Of a DNA stretch of 18,165 nucleotides, positions 7,933 through 18,165 are shown one piece after another. Location: positions 1 through 18,165 of the forward strand of contig JAKSVP010000014.1 in NCBI GenBank assembly GCA_024427265.1. The letters are read 5' to 3'. The stretch's first letter is position 1. Each line of letters begins with the position of its first letter. The notes under the pieces are model-generated. The model did no database searches. It saw only the letters and a program-made list of their open reading frames with translations, and had not been told where the DNA came from. The DNA comes from Mycoplasmoidaceae bacterium. GTDB taxonomy: Bacteria; Bacillota_I; Bacilli_A; Mycoplasmatales; Mycoplasmoidaceae. The position numbers were made by a program, and so were the translations under genes.

Positions 7933-8910
7933 ATGAAAATTGCTTTAGATGTAATGGGTTTTGAAAACAAAACTAGCGAAGCTATTAATGCTGCAAGAAA
8001 GTTTAGCAAAGATTATCCTGGTGCTAAAGTTATCTTAGTTGGTAATGAAGAAGTTATTCGTCCTTGTTTAAATGACAAAGATAACTTTGAAATTGTTCAT
8101 GCTACAGAAGTAATTGATATGAATGATACTCCAATTACTGCTTTAAGAAAAAAAGGAACATCTATGTTAGCTGCTATTAACTTAGTTAAAGTTAAAACAG
8201 CTGATGCAGTTGTTTCAGCTGGAAGCACATCATGCTTTGTTCCTTTAGTAAAAATGAATCTAGGTTCAATTAATAGTGTTGATAAGTTTGGATTCATGCC
8301 ATTTATTCCAACAACAAATAAAGTTGGCTTTAACATGATTGATGTTGGTGCCAACATTAATGTAGATGGAGTAGATCTATACAACTTTGCTTTAATGGCA
8401 AACGAATATGCTCGTATTGTAAGAAAAATATCAAGACCAAGAATTGGTGTTTTAAATATTGGTACAGAACACCATAAAGGTTATGACTTCCACAAGAAAG
8501 CTCATGATCTATTATCTGAAAATAAACAAATCAACTATGTTGGTTTTGTCGAACCAAAAGGTTTACTAGATGGAACAGTTGATGTTTGTGTTTGTGATGG
8601 ATTTAGTGGTAACATCTGTTTAAAAGCACTAGAGGGTGCATTAAAATCAGTTAGCCATATCCTAAAGGATGGTTATAAAAAACCATGAAACTGATTAGGT
8701 GCAGTATTTAGTGTTCCTATCATTACTACACTAACAAAGACATTTGATTATCGTAACAATGCTGGAGCAATTGTTTTAGGAGCAAATGGTATTGCTATTA
8801 AAACTCATGGCTCAGCAGATGCTAAACAATTCTATGCTGCTTTAAGAATGGCACATGATTGTGTAGATAATGATTTATTACATAGCATAAAACGTATTAA
8901 ATATGAATAA
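7933..8910 (+). CDS. plsX: phosphate acyltransferase PlsX
   Basis: 325 aa, standard size. PlsX interconverts acyl-ACP and acyl-phosphate at the membrane surface; PlsY then uses acyl-phosphate to acylate glycerol-3-phosphate. It opens with MKIALDVMGFEN, equivalent to the family's D-MGGD start but with the Gly-Asp part changed. It continues with typical PlsX segments: VSAGSTS, a VDVGAN-like IDVGANI, NIGTE and DGFSGN. Two TGA codons give Trp close together near residue 252. It starts 7 bases after the fakA stop with a weak Shine-Dalgarno overlapping that stop. The last 8 bases overlap the rnc start. Confidence 0.93.
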
Positions 8911-9592
8911 GGATTACAATAAAACATTAAAAGAATGACTAACTAAGATTTTAGGAACTAGTCCTAAAAGTCTTTCAGTTTATGTTGAAGCATTAACTCA
9001 TCGTTCTTATGCTAACGAACATAATCAAAACTATTCATATCAACGTTTAGAATACTTAGGTGATAGTGTTCTTGGATTTTTAACTGCAGAACACTTATAC
9101 AACAAGTATCCTAAGAAACATGAAGGCGAACTAACTGTTTTAAGAAAACGTTTAGTTTGCTCTAACACTGAAACAGCTATTGCTAAACAACTAGGATTAC
9201 AAAATTATATTTTGTTAGGTGTTGGTGCATCAAAATCAACAGGCCTTGATAAAATATTAGAAGATTGCTTTGAATCATTGCTTGGAGCAATTTATTTAGA
9301 CCTTGGAATTAGTCCAATTAGAAAGTTATTAAATGCAACACTATTCAAGTTTGAAGATAAAGATATCTTAAATAGTGCACTAGATTACAAAACATTAGTG
9401 CAAGAAGCTTTAATGAAACATAACACAAAGAATGCTATGTATCATACAAGACAATTAGCACCAAATAGTTTTGAGTCAATCTTAAAAGTAAATGGAATCA
9501 TTTACGGTAAAGGAAATGGACAAAATAAAAAGATTGCTGAAAAGGCTGCTGCAAAAGAAGCTTATTCAAAACTAGTGAAGGAAGGAAGATAA
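8903..9592 (+). CDS. rnc: ribonuclease III
   Basis: 229 aa, normal length. It is a double-strand-specific endonuclease that matures rRNA precursors and cleaves structured mRNA. The catalytic domain has THRSYAN and the signature QRLEYLGDS with the metal-binding Glu and Asp. DCFESLLGAIY carries the second Asp/Glu pair. The C-terminal dsRNA-binding domain runs from DYKTLVQEAL (about 165) to AEKAAAKEAYSKL. The first Glu of the usual ERLE is Gln, a variation also seen in active RNase III-fold enzymes. The start at 8903 overlaps plsX by 8 bases with no Shine-Dalgarno, suggesting coupled translation. Trp11 is a TGA codon. Confidence 0.94.
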
Positions 9593-9593
9593 T

Positions 9594-12536
9594 ATGTTAT
9601 TTCTTAAAAAGTTTAAAGCTGTAGGATTTAAATCATTTGCTAACCCTATTGAATTAACATTCAATGATTCAATGGTTGGTGTAGTAGGACCTAACGGTTC
9701 TGGTAAATCTAATATCGTTGACGCAATCAAATGAGTATTGGGTGAACAATCTAAAAAAGCACTAAGAGGTAAAAGCTCTAGTGATATTATCTTCCATGGA
9801 TCAAAAGATAAAGATGGTAGCGACTATGCTATGGTTGCTTTAACTTTTGATAACTCTAACAAAATCCTTCACTCAGATTTAAAAGAAGTAACTGTTACAA
9901 GAAAGCTAACCAGAAATGAAGGAGATAATGAATACTTCATTAATAATGAACCTTGTCGTTTAAAAGATATTCAAGAATTATTCCTTGATACTGGTTTAAC
10001 AAAAGGTTCATTAGGAATTATCTCTCAAGGTACAGTTCAATGATTCGTTGAAGCTAAACCTGAAGATCGTAGAAAGATCTTTGAAGATGCTGCAGGTATT
10101 GGTTTATATGCTAAAAAGAAACAAGACAGTTTATCTGAACTTGAAAGAGCAACAATTAACCTTAACCGTGTATCTGATTATGTTTCTATTCTTGAAAAGG
10201 ATATTAAGAAATTATCTAAGCAAGTAGAAAAAGCACAAATCTACCAAGAAAAGAAGAAACAATTAATGGAACTAGAATTAATTATTCTAGTAAAAGATAT
10301 TTCCTTTAGTCAAGCTAAACTAAGTGAACTAAAGAATATCATTGCAAGAAACAAACAAATTGTTGCTTCTAATGAAGCTGACATTGAAACAGTTAGCAAA
10401 CAATTAGTTGATGTTAAAGAAAAAGCAAATCAATCTGATGCAGACGTTGAAGAGTTCAACACTAAGTTTGCTAACATCATTCAAGAAATTAACAAACTTG
10501 AAATTAAGAAGTCATCAATCGAATCTAACTTACAAAATGATTTAGCTGCAGGTTCTTCTAAGAAGAAAGCTCAAGCTTTAAAACAAATTATTTCTAACTT
10601 AAAGTTTGATTTAAAAACTGCAAAAGAAAATAGACAAAAACTTGATGATGAAATTAAAGGTTATCAAGAAATTAAAGATAGTCAACAAATTAAAAATGAT
10701 AACGCTAAATCAAAAGTAGCAAGTTTATCTAACAAGATAAGTGAACTTGGTTATAAGCTAAGATCAGTAGAAGATAAGATTGATAACGAATATGTAAATG
10801 AAGCTGGAACAAGAACAGTAATGGAAAATACCAAGGCTTTACATGGTATTGTTGGTACTGTTAAAGATTTTGTTACAGTTGATAAACAATATGAAACAGC
10901 TATCACTCTAGCTTTAGGTAAAAGTTCTAACTTTGTTATTACTGAAAATGAAGAAGATGCTAAATATGCTATTGAGTTCTTAAAGAACAACAAAGCAGGT
11001 AAAGCAACCTTCTTACCTTTAACATTGGTTAGACCAAGACCTTTAAGAGAAGAACATGCATTAGTTGTTAAACAACTAGAAGGTTATATTGATACAGCTG
11101 ATAAGCTTATTTCTTATGATATGAAATATGCTGATTTATTTAGTATGTTATTAGGAAGAATTTTAATCTCTCAAGATTTAACTTCTGCTATTACCATTTC
11201 TAAATATACAAAATCTGCTTATCAAGTTGTAACTCTTGATGGACAAAACATTTCAGTTGGTGGAGCTATTACTGGTGGTTATAGCAAAGCTAAATTTGCT
11301 CCAGTCTTTAACTTACAAGAAAATAAAGCAAGCCTAGAAAAAGAAATTGCTGACTTAACAAAACAATGTTCAGAAGCAAGAATTGAACAAGCTAAGTTTG
11401 CAAGTGGTTTACAAGAAATTGAAAACAAACTTAATGAAAAGAAAGTATTGTTTGGTACATATGAAGACAAGATTAAAAATATTGAATCTAGTCTATTAAG
11501 ATATCAAGCAGACTTTGATCAATTAGATAAATCATCTAAAGATGAAGCTAAAGCTGATACAGTTGATGAAATTACAAAAGAACTTGCTTCATTACAAGCT
11601 AAGAAAGATAAGATTGTTCAAGATCTTAACGTAGCAAGAGCAACTAAACAAACTAATAGACAAATTGCTGATGACTATCAAGCAAGACTTGATGAAACAA
11701 GAGCTTTAGTAAATAAAGCTAATGCAGAACAAGCTCATGCTGAAGTAGATCTTGAAAAAGCAAAAGCTATTATTGAAAATGCAAAGAGTCGTATTTCTTC
11801 TGAATACCGTATGACAGTAGAAAATGCTATTGCTAACTATAATAAAGAACTTCCTATGTCTGATGCACAAGCAAGAGACACAATTCAACAACTTCGTTTT
11901 GAATTAGACAAGATTGGTGCAATCAACATGGAAGCACTAAAAGAACTAGAAGAGAAGCAAAAAGAATATGATTCTCTATCTGTTCAACACAAAGAGCTTA
12001 TTGATGCAAAAGACACAATTGAAAAAGCAATTGCTGAACTTGACAATAAAGCTCGTAATAGTTTCAGAGAAACTATTGAAAAGGTTAATAAGGAATTACC
12101 AACAGTATTTGGCTACTTGTTTGGTGGTGGAACAGCATCTGTTCAATACACTGACCCAAACAATATCTTAGATTCAGGTATTGAGGTAACTGCTGTACCT
12201 CCTGGTAAGAAGATTACTACATTAAACTTATTATCTGGTGGTGAAAAGTCATTAGTTGCCTTATCAGTACTATTTGCTATCCTACGTGTTCACAACTTCC
12301 CATTAGTTGTTCTAGATGAAGCAGAATCAGCTCTTGACCCTGCTAACGTAGAAAGATTTGGTAACATCATCAAGAAGAACTCTGATGATACTCAATTCTT
12401 AGTTATTACTCACCGTCCAGGTACAATGGAACGTTGTGATAGCTTATTTGGTGCAACAATGCAAATCAAAGGTATTACAAACATGTATAAAGTAACTTTA
12501 GCTCATGCTAAAGAATTTGGAAATGATAATCAATAA
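9594..12536 (+). CDS. smc: chromosome segregation protein SMC
   Basis: 980 aa. The SMC ATPase forms a ring-shaped homodimer that organises and segregates the chromosome. Walker A GPNGSGKS is at 32-39, with the Q-loop region KWVLGEQS soon after. Two long coiled-coil arms (about 170-410 and 570-800) flank a hinge (about 415-565) containing GIVGTV and GGAITGG. The C-terminal ATPase half has signature LSGGEKSL (about 880) and Walker [14 protein letters not shown] (about 903-915). The Walker B tail reads DEAESALD rather than the common DEVDAALD, with the catalytic Glu kept. TGA codons encode Trp near residues 47 and 150. An AGGAAGG Shine-Dalgarno lies in the end of rnc. Its stop overlaps the ftsY start by 1 base. 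No scpA or scpB lies in the window. Confidence 0.97.
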
Positions 12537-13567
12537 TGGGTTTTCTAAAGAATTTAATAAATAAGATCAAACATAAGAAAGCAGAAAAGACAGCTGCTAA
12601 AATTGAGCAAACAACACAAATTGCTCAAGTTGATCAAAAGACATTTGACCAAGGATTAAAAAAATCTGGTGGTGTTTTTAAATCTGCTTTAGATAACTTA
12701 GTTAAGGAACATAAGAAAGTTGATGCTACTATGCTAGAAAGCATAGAAGAGATGCTTATTGGTTTTGATGTTGGTACTGGTGCTACCATGAAAATCATGC
12801 AAGCAATTGAAGATGAAATTAAATATCAAAACGTTTCTGATGCTTCTTTAGTTAAACAAATTATTATTGATAAGATCTTTGTTTACTATATCCAAGATAC
12901 TATCATTGATAATGGTCTAAACTTAAAACAAGGTGAAACTAATGTTATTTTAGTATCAGGTGTAAATGGTGTTGGTAAAACAACATCAATTGCTAAAATT
13001 GCTCACTATCTATTAGATAAAGGTATGAAAGTGTGTTTAGTTGCTGGTGATACTTTTAGAGCAGGAGCAGTAGAACAATTGTCTATTTGAGCACAAAGAT
13101 TAAACATTCAATGTTTTAAACCTAAAGTAGCTAACCAAGATCCTGCTTCAGTTATTTATGAAGGTGTTAAATGAGCAAACGAAAATAAGATTGATGTTGT
13201 TTTATGTGATACATCTGGTAGATTACAAAATAAGATTAATCTTATGAATGAATTGAAAAAGATGGATGGGGTTATTAAGAAATTCAATCCTAACCAACCT
13301 TGTGAATCATTATTAGTCTTAGATGCAACAACAGGTCAATCTGGTATTGCTCAAGCTAAAGCTTTTAGTGAAGTAACAAAGTTAACAGGTATTATTTTAA
13401 CTAAGATGGATTCAACATCTAAGGGTGGAATCATCTTAGCTATCAAGGATAACTTCAATATTCCAGTTAAGTTTATTGGTTTAGGCGAAACATATAATGA
13501 CTTACAACCATTTGATATTGAAAAGTTTGTAATTGGCTTAACAAAAGACTTTGACTTAGATAAATAG
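12536..13567 (+). CDS. ftsY: signal recognition particle receptor FtsY
   Basis: 343 aa GTPase that docks SRP-ribosome complexes at the membrane and hands nascent membrane proteins to SecYEG. A basic N-terminus of about 45 residues ([14 protein letters not shown]) stands in for the longer acidic A domain of other bacteria and could bind lipids. The N domain (about 50-125) precedes the G domain with GVNGVGKTT (about 142-150), DTFRAGA, DTSGR (more often DTAGR), TKMD and the closing GLGE. TGA codons give Trp just after QLSI and in VKWAN. No Shine-Dalgarno is seen; the ATG overlaps the smc stop (TAATG), so translation is probably coupled. It is the last gene of the operon. Confidence 0.96.
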
Positions 13568-13568
13568 T

Positions 13569-13591
13569 AACAGGTAAAACCTGTTTTTTTA
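13569..13591 (+). terminator. terminator of the asp23-ftsY operon
   Basis: A 7-bp stem AACAGGT/ACCTGTT with an AAA loop runs into a seven-T tract (13584-13590). It begins 1 base after the ftsY stop. Confidence 0.88.
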
Positions 13592-13596
13592 TTCCT

Positions 13597-13614
13597 TATA
13601 ATATATGTAAGGAG
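13597..13614 (+). promoter_or_regulatory. -10 box and Shine-Dalgarno of the small membrane protein gene
   Basis: TATAAT is at 13597-13602 and AAGGAG at 13609-13614, 5 bases before the ATG. The predicted start near 13609 would put the Shine-Dalgarno at the very 5' end of the mRNA. Confidence 0.6.
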
Positions 13615-13619
13615 AAAAT

Positions 13620-14033
13620 ATGGCATTTATTAAAGAAACAGAACGTAAAAGTTTGATTAAGAAAATTAACCAAAGTTACGGACTAAAGAAATTCTTATTA
13701 TTAATTGACATTGTTGCGTTAGTTGCATTTGTTGTTATGACCTTTGTTAGTTGATACATGGGATCAAAACAAGGTCAACAAGGTTGAGATTGATTTAATA
13801 GTGATGGTTCATTAACAGGACTAGGATTAGGAATGTTAATCTTTGCAATCATTATTGTTGTATTAGGTATTATTTCAGTTATTCTAGTATTTACTATTAG
13901 ATCACCTAAAAATACAATTAAGATGAATAAAAAACTAGAATCTTCTGCTTTAAGTGGTAAGAGAGTATATAAAACTCAAACTGCTGGTGAAGTAATGAGA
14001 TCTAGAACAACAATGAAGAAGAAAGAAAAATAA
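13620..14033 (+). CDS. two-TM membrane protein, unknown function
   Basis: 137 aa, not recognised. A basic N-terminal stretch (about 1-24) is followed by a first membrane segment (about 25-46), a short Gly/Gln/Trp-rich loop (about 48-68) and a second very hydrophobic Ile/Val-rich segment (about 72-98). A basic C-terminal tail ends in KKKEK. Positive charges at both ends predict that N- and C-termini are cytoplasmic with the loop outside. TGA encodes three Trp residues in or near the loop. It has its own promoter and Shine-Dalgarno and is enclosed by terminators, so it is monocistronic. It occupies the place where Firmicutes often carry ylxM and ffh after ftsY, but it does not resemble either. 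Confidence 0.85.
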
Positions 14034-14050
14034 TCTTCTTTGTAAAAGAA

Positions 14051-14072
14051 AAAACAGGCGATTGCCTGTTTT
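14051..14072. terminator. bidirectional terminator between convergent genes
   Basis: A 9-bp perfect stem AAAACAGGC (14051-14059) / GCCTGTTTT (14064-14072) has a GATT loop. T-runs on both strands let it serve the membrane protein gene and the converging lipoprotein gene. Confidence 0.88.
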
Positions 14073-14076
14073 TGTT

Positions 14077-14865
14077 TTATTTGTTTAAGCCATAGAAACG
14101 GAAATGGTTTGCGGAATTAAATTTGCATTGCATACTCATAAACAACTTTAAATCTTTTCCATAACCATAACCATCACCACTGAGTTTAAAGCTTTTTGAA
14201 TCAGCTTGCAATACTACATTAATCTTGCCTTCCATTCCTATGCTTAATATTTCTGGTGTACCAGTAAATGTTGAATTGTATTCAACATCTGAATTCATTG
14301 AAAAACAAAAATATTGTGGGAATTGTTCTTTATAAAATTCATCTCATCCTGTAAAGTCAAGATATAGATAAAATGTGTATGTACGTGATGTCTCTTCAAT
14401 ATAGATATCATGATCAGATACCAAGTAAGGAACCTGTCCTGGAACATATGACGCCGTGTCACCCAATACATATGTGAATTCAAAACTCAATTCAACCTTG
14501 TCATCAATAACACCTTCCTTAATAGTTAGAGTGTTGTTAATGTAATCATAGAAGAATTGACTGCTGCTGCCGGTAACATCTATGTCACCTTCAACAATTT
14601 CTTTTCCTCCTACCTTCACTGTAACATCATTCATATAGAAAGGTGTTTCCATATAAACTTTTGTTTCAAATCTTTTGCCTTTTTCGGCTTTTGTTTTTTC
14701 TAATGTAACATTTTCTATAACATCGTCAGAAATAGTAACATCAACCATGTTTTCTGGATCAACTGGATCTACTGGTGCACATCCAGCCATAGTAACAGCT
14801 GTTGTTGCAATAGTAGACAAAGTTAATAAGGGAGCAAGTAATTTAATTTTTTTCATAATTTTCAC
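14077..14865 (-). CDS. putative lipoprotein, unknown function
   Basis: About 260 aa. From the ATG at 14856 the protein begins MKKIKLLAPLL, a hydrophobic core and the lipobox TMAGC (Cys26), so it should be a surface lipoprotein. The mature region starts with Pro/Asp repeats (PVDPVDPEN) and continues as a beta-rich, Thr/Val/Asp-rich sequence with several aromatic clusters; no domain is recognised. One TGA is read as Trp. No Shine-Dalgarno precedes the ATG. The -10 box at 14873-14878 points to a transcript beginning near an in-frame GTG at 14865, three codons upstream, which I take as the start; 14856 is the alternative. It has its own promoter and shares a terminator with the converging gene. 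Confidence 0.8.
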
Positions 14866-14872
14866 GTAGTTA

Positions 14873-14878
14873 ATTATA
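14873..14878 (-). promoter_or_regulatory. -10 box of second lipoprotein gene
   Basis: TATAAT on the minus strand, 7 bases before an in-frame GTG at 14865 and 16 bases before the ATG at 14856. Any leader would be 0-10 nt, without a Shine-Dalgarno. Confidence 0.55.
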
Positions 14879-14894
14879 TATAACATATTAATCC

Positions 14895-14934
14895 AAAAAC
14901 AAAAACTTGTCTATATCCATAGGATATAAACAAG
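14895..14934 (-). terminator. terminator of the rplM-rpsI unit
   Basis: In the leftward transcript a 13-bp stem (CTTGTTTATATCC with GGATATAGACAAG, one G-U pair, 3-base loop) is followed by five T, one G and five T. It lies 24 bases after the rpsI stop. Confidence 0.9.
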
Positions 14935-14958
14935 CTTGATTTGTAATAAAAAGGAGAA

Positions 14959-15354
14959 CTAACGTTTTGTAAATTGTGGACTTCTACGTGCACCGTATTT
15001 ACCGTATTTTTTACGTTCTTTAACACGAGAGTCTCTTGTAACCAACTTAGCTCTTTTTAATGTTGTCTTTTGTTCTGCGTTGCAATCAATTAAAGCACGA
15101 GCAATACCAAGTCTAATAGCTCCAGCTTGACCTTTAAAACCACCACCAATAACTTTGACTTTGATGTCAAATGTCTTCATTTGGTTAGTTACTTCAAGTG
15201 GTTGAAGCATGTCTTGAATTACTAGTTTGTTAGGAAAATATTCAGCAGGAGTTTTACCATTAATGGTAATCTTACCAGAACCTGGTACCATTAATACTCT
15301 TGCGACAGAAGTTTTTCTTCTACCTAATCCTTTATATTCAATTTTAGTTGCCAT
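14959..15354 (-). CDS. rpsI: 30S ribosomal protein S9
   Basis: 131 aa. It has the S9 start [33 protein letters not shown] in the middle and the conserved C-terminal tail RRSPQFTKR, whose last Arg contacts P-site tRNA. It is complete and normal in length. It begins 2 bases after the rplM stop, the usual rplM-rpsI pairing, and ends at a strong terminator. Confidence 0.97.
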   Translation of the reverse strand: MATKIEYKGLGRRKTSVARVLMVPGSGKITINGKTPAEYFPNKLVIQDMLQPLEVTNQMKTFDIKVKVIGGGFKGQAGAIRLGIARALIDCNAEQKTTLKRAKLVTRDSRVKERKKYGKYGARRSPQFTKR

Positions 15355-15356
15355 GA

Positions 15357-15800
15357 TTATTTACCTACCTTAATTAATTTTGGTTTTTGTTTGCTGTGGT
15401 CTTTACCTGCATCCTTATATACATGTAATTTCTTGATGATCTTGTCAGCTAGTCTGTTTTTAGGTAACATACCCTTAACAGCAATAGTTACTAATTCATC
15501 AGAATATTTTTGGATCATTTCTTTAACTGATCTTTTTCTAATACCACCGATGTAACCAGAATGGTTATATCTAAATTCTTTTTGTGCTTTATTACCTGTT
15601 ACAATAACTTTATCAGTATTAATAATGATAAGGTTGTCTCCACAGTCAACATTTGGGGTAAAGTTTGGTTTATTCTTACCACGAATAATGTTAGCTGCAG
15701 CAACAGCTAATTTTCCTAGAACAACGCCAGAAGCATCAATCATGTATCAAACACGATTGGCTGCTGCTGTTTCTTTCTTAAGCATAGTTGTTTTTTGCAT
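15357..15800 (-). CDS. rplM: 50S ribosomal protein L13
   Basis: 147 aa large-subunit assembly protein. Typical segments are [31 protein letters not shown], the YNHSGYIGG region and [18 protein letters not shown]. The Trp of WYMIDA is a TGA codon, so a start placed downstream of it would miss about 19 residues. The ATG at 15800 has an AAGGAG Shine-Dalgarno 8 bases upstream. It is transcribed from its own promoter and perhaps also by readthrough from rpoC, since no terminator lies between them. Confidence 0.96.
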
Positions 15801-15824
15801 AAGTTTTCTCCTTAATGTATTTTA

Positions 15825-15833
15825 ATTTTATCA
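15825..15833 (-). promoter_or_regulatory. extended -10 of rplM
   Basis: The minus strand reads TGATAAAAT, an extended -10 (TGn plus TAAAAT), in the 44-base gap between rpoC and rplM. It predicts a leader of roughly 18 nt that contains the Shine-Dalgarno. Confidence 0.4.
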
Positions 15834-15844
15834 CAGATGTACAA

Positions 15845-18165
<2,321 letters not shown>

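Noticed and set aside
9047..9073. Gln replacing the first Glu of the ERLE motif in RNase III
   Set aside because: The metal-binding Glu and Asp residues are intact, and Gln at this site occurs in active family members such as the Dicer RNase III domain.
12301..12345. SMC Walker B tail DEAESALD instead of DEVDAALD
   Set aside because: The Asp-Glu pair is kept; the differences are outside the catalytic residues and fit normal mollicute divergence.

Overview
This 18.2 kb, AT-rich window comes from a mollicute (mycoplasma-like organism) that reads UGA as tryptophan (genetic code 4). Nearly every conserved protein here (Ppa, ThyX, FolD, FakA, PlsX, RNase III, SMC, FtsY, L13, RpoC) is intact only if in-frame TGA codons are read as Trp, usually at positions where the family has Trp. 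Other mollicute traits are short spacers, 1-base TAATG gene overlaps, -10-only promoters, simple hairpin terminators and Mycoplasma-type lipoproteins. I do not assign a genus.

Layout, left to right. (1) ppa (+) with its terminator. (2) A lipoprotein gene (+) that ends inside a second, diverged copy of the last codons and terminator of ppa. (3) A leftward operon reading from about 5.9 kb down to 1.35 kb: rpmF, an intergenic hairpin, thyX, folD, a DUF2130 coiled-coil/nuclease-like gene, and an M20C dipeptidase gene with an N-terminal membrane segment and one in-frame TAA. (4) A divergent 62-base promoter region. (5) A rightward operon from 5.9 to 13.6 kb: asp23-like, fakA, plsX, rnc, smc, ftsY, closed by a strong terminator. 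(6) A small two-TM membrane protein gene (+). (7) A convergent lipoprotein gene (-). (8) The leftward ribosomal protein pair rplM-rpsI, directly downstream of rpoC, which runs off the right edge.

How the genes work together. FakA phosphorylates exogenous fatty acids and PlsX converts acyl-ACP and acyl-phosphate, feeding phospholipid synthesis. RNase III, SMC and FtsY are the usual Firmicute-type neighbours for RNA processing, chromosome organisation and membrane targeting; this is a reduced form of the fakA-plsX-fab-acpP-rnc-smc-ftsY cluster. ThyX and FolD form a folate/dTMP pair that needs no dihydrofolate reductase step. Ppa removes pyrophosphate. RpoC, L13, S9 and L32 are core gene expression.

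Most of the window is ordinary core genome. The most interesting parts are the duplicated ppa tail around the first lipoprotein, where three third-base changes leave the encoded ppa peptide unchanged; the interrupted membrane-anchored dipeptidase; the DUF2130 gene inside a folate operon; and three genes whose -10 boxes lie 6-7 bases from the start codon, suggesting leaderless mRNAs. I see no CRISPR array, prophage, IS element, tRNA or rRNA, and no gene-free stretch longer than 300 bases.
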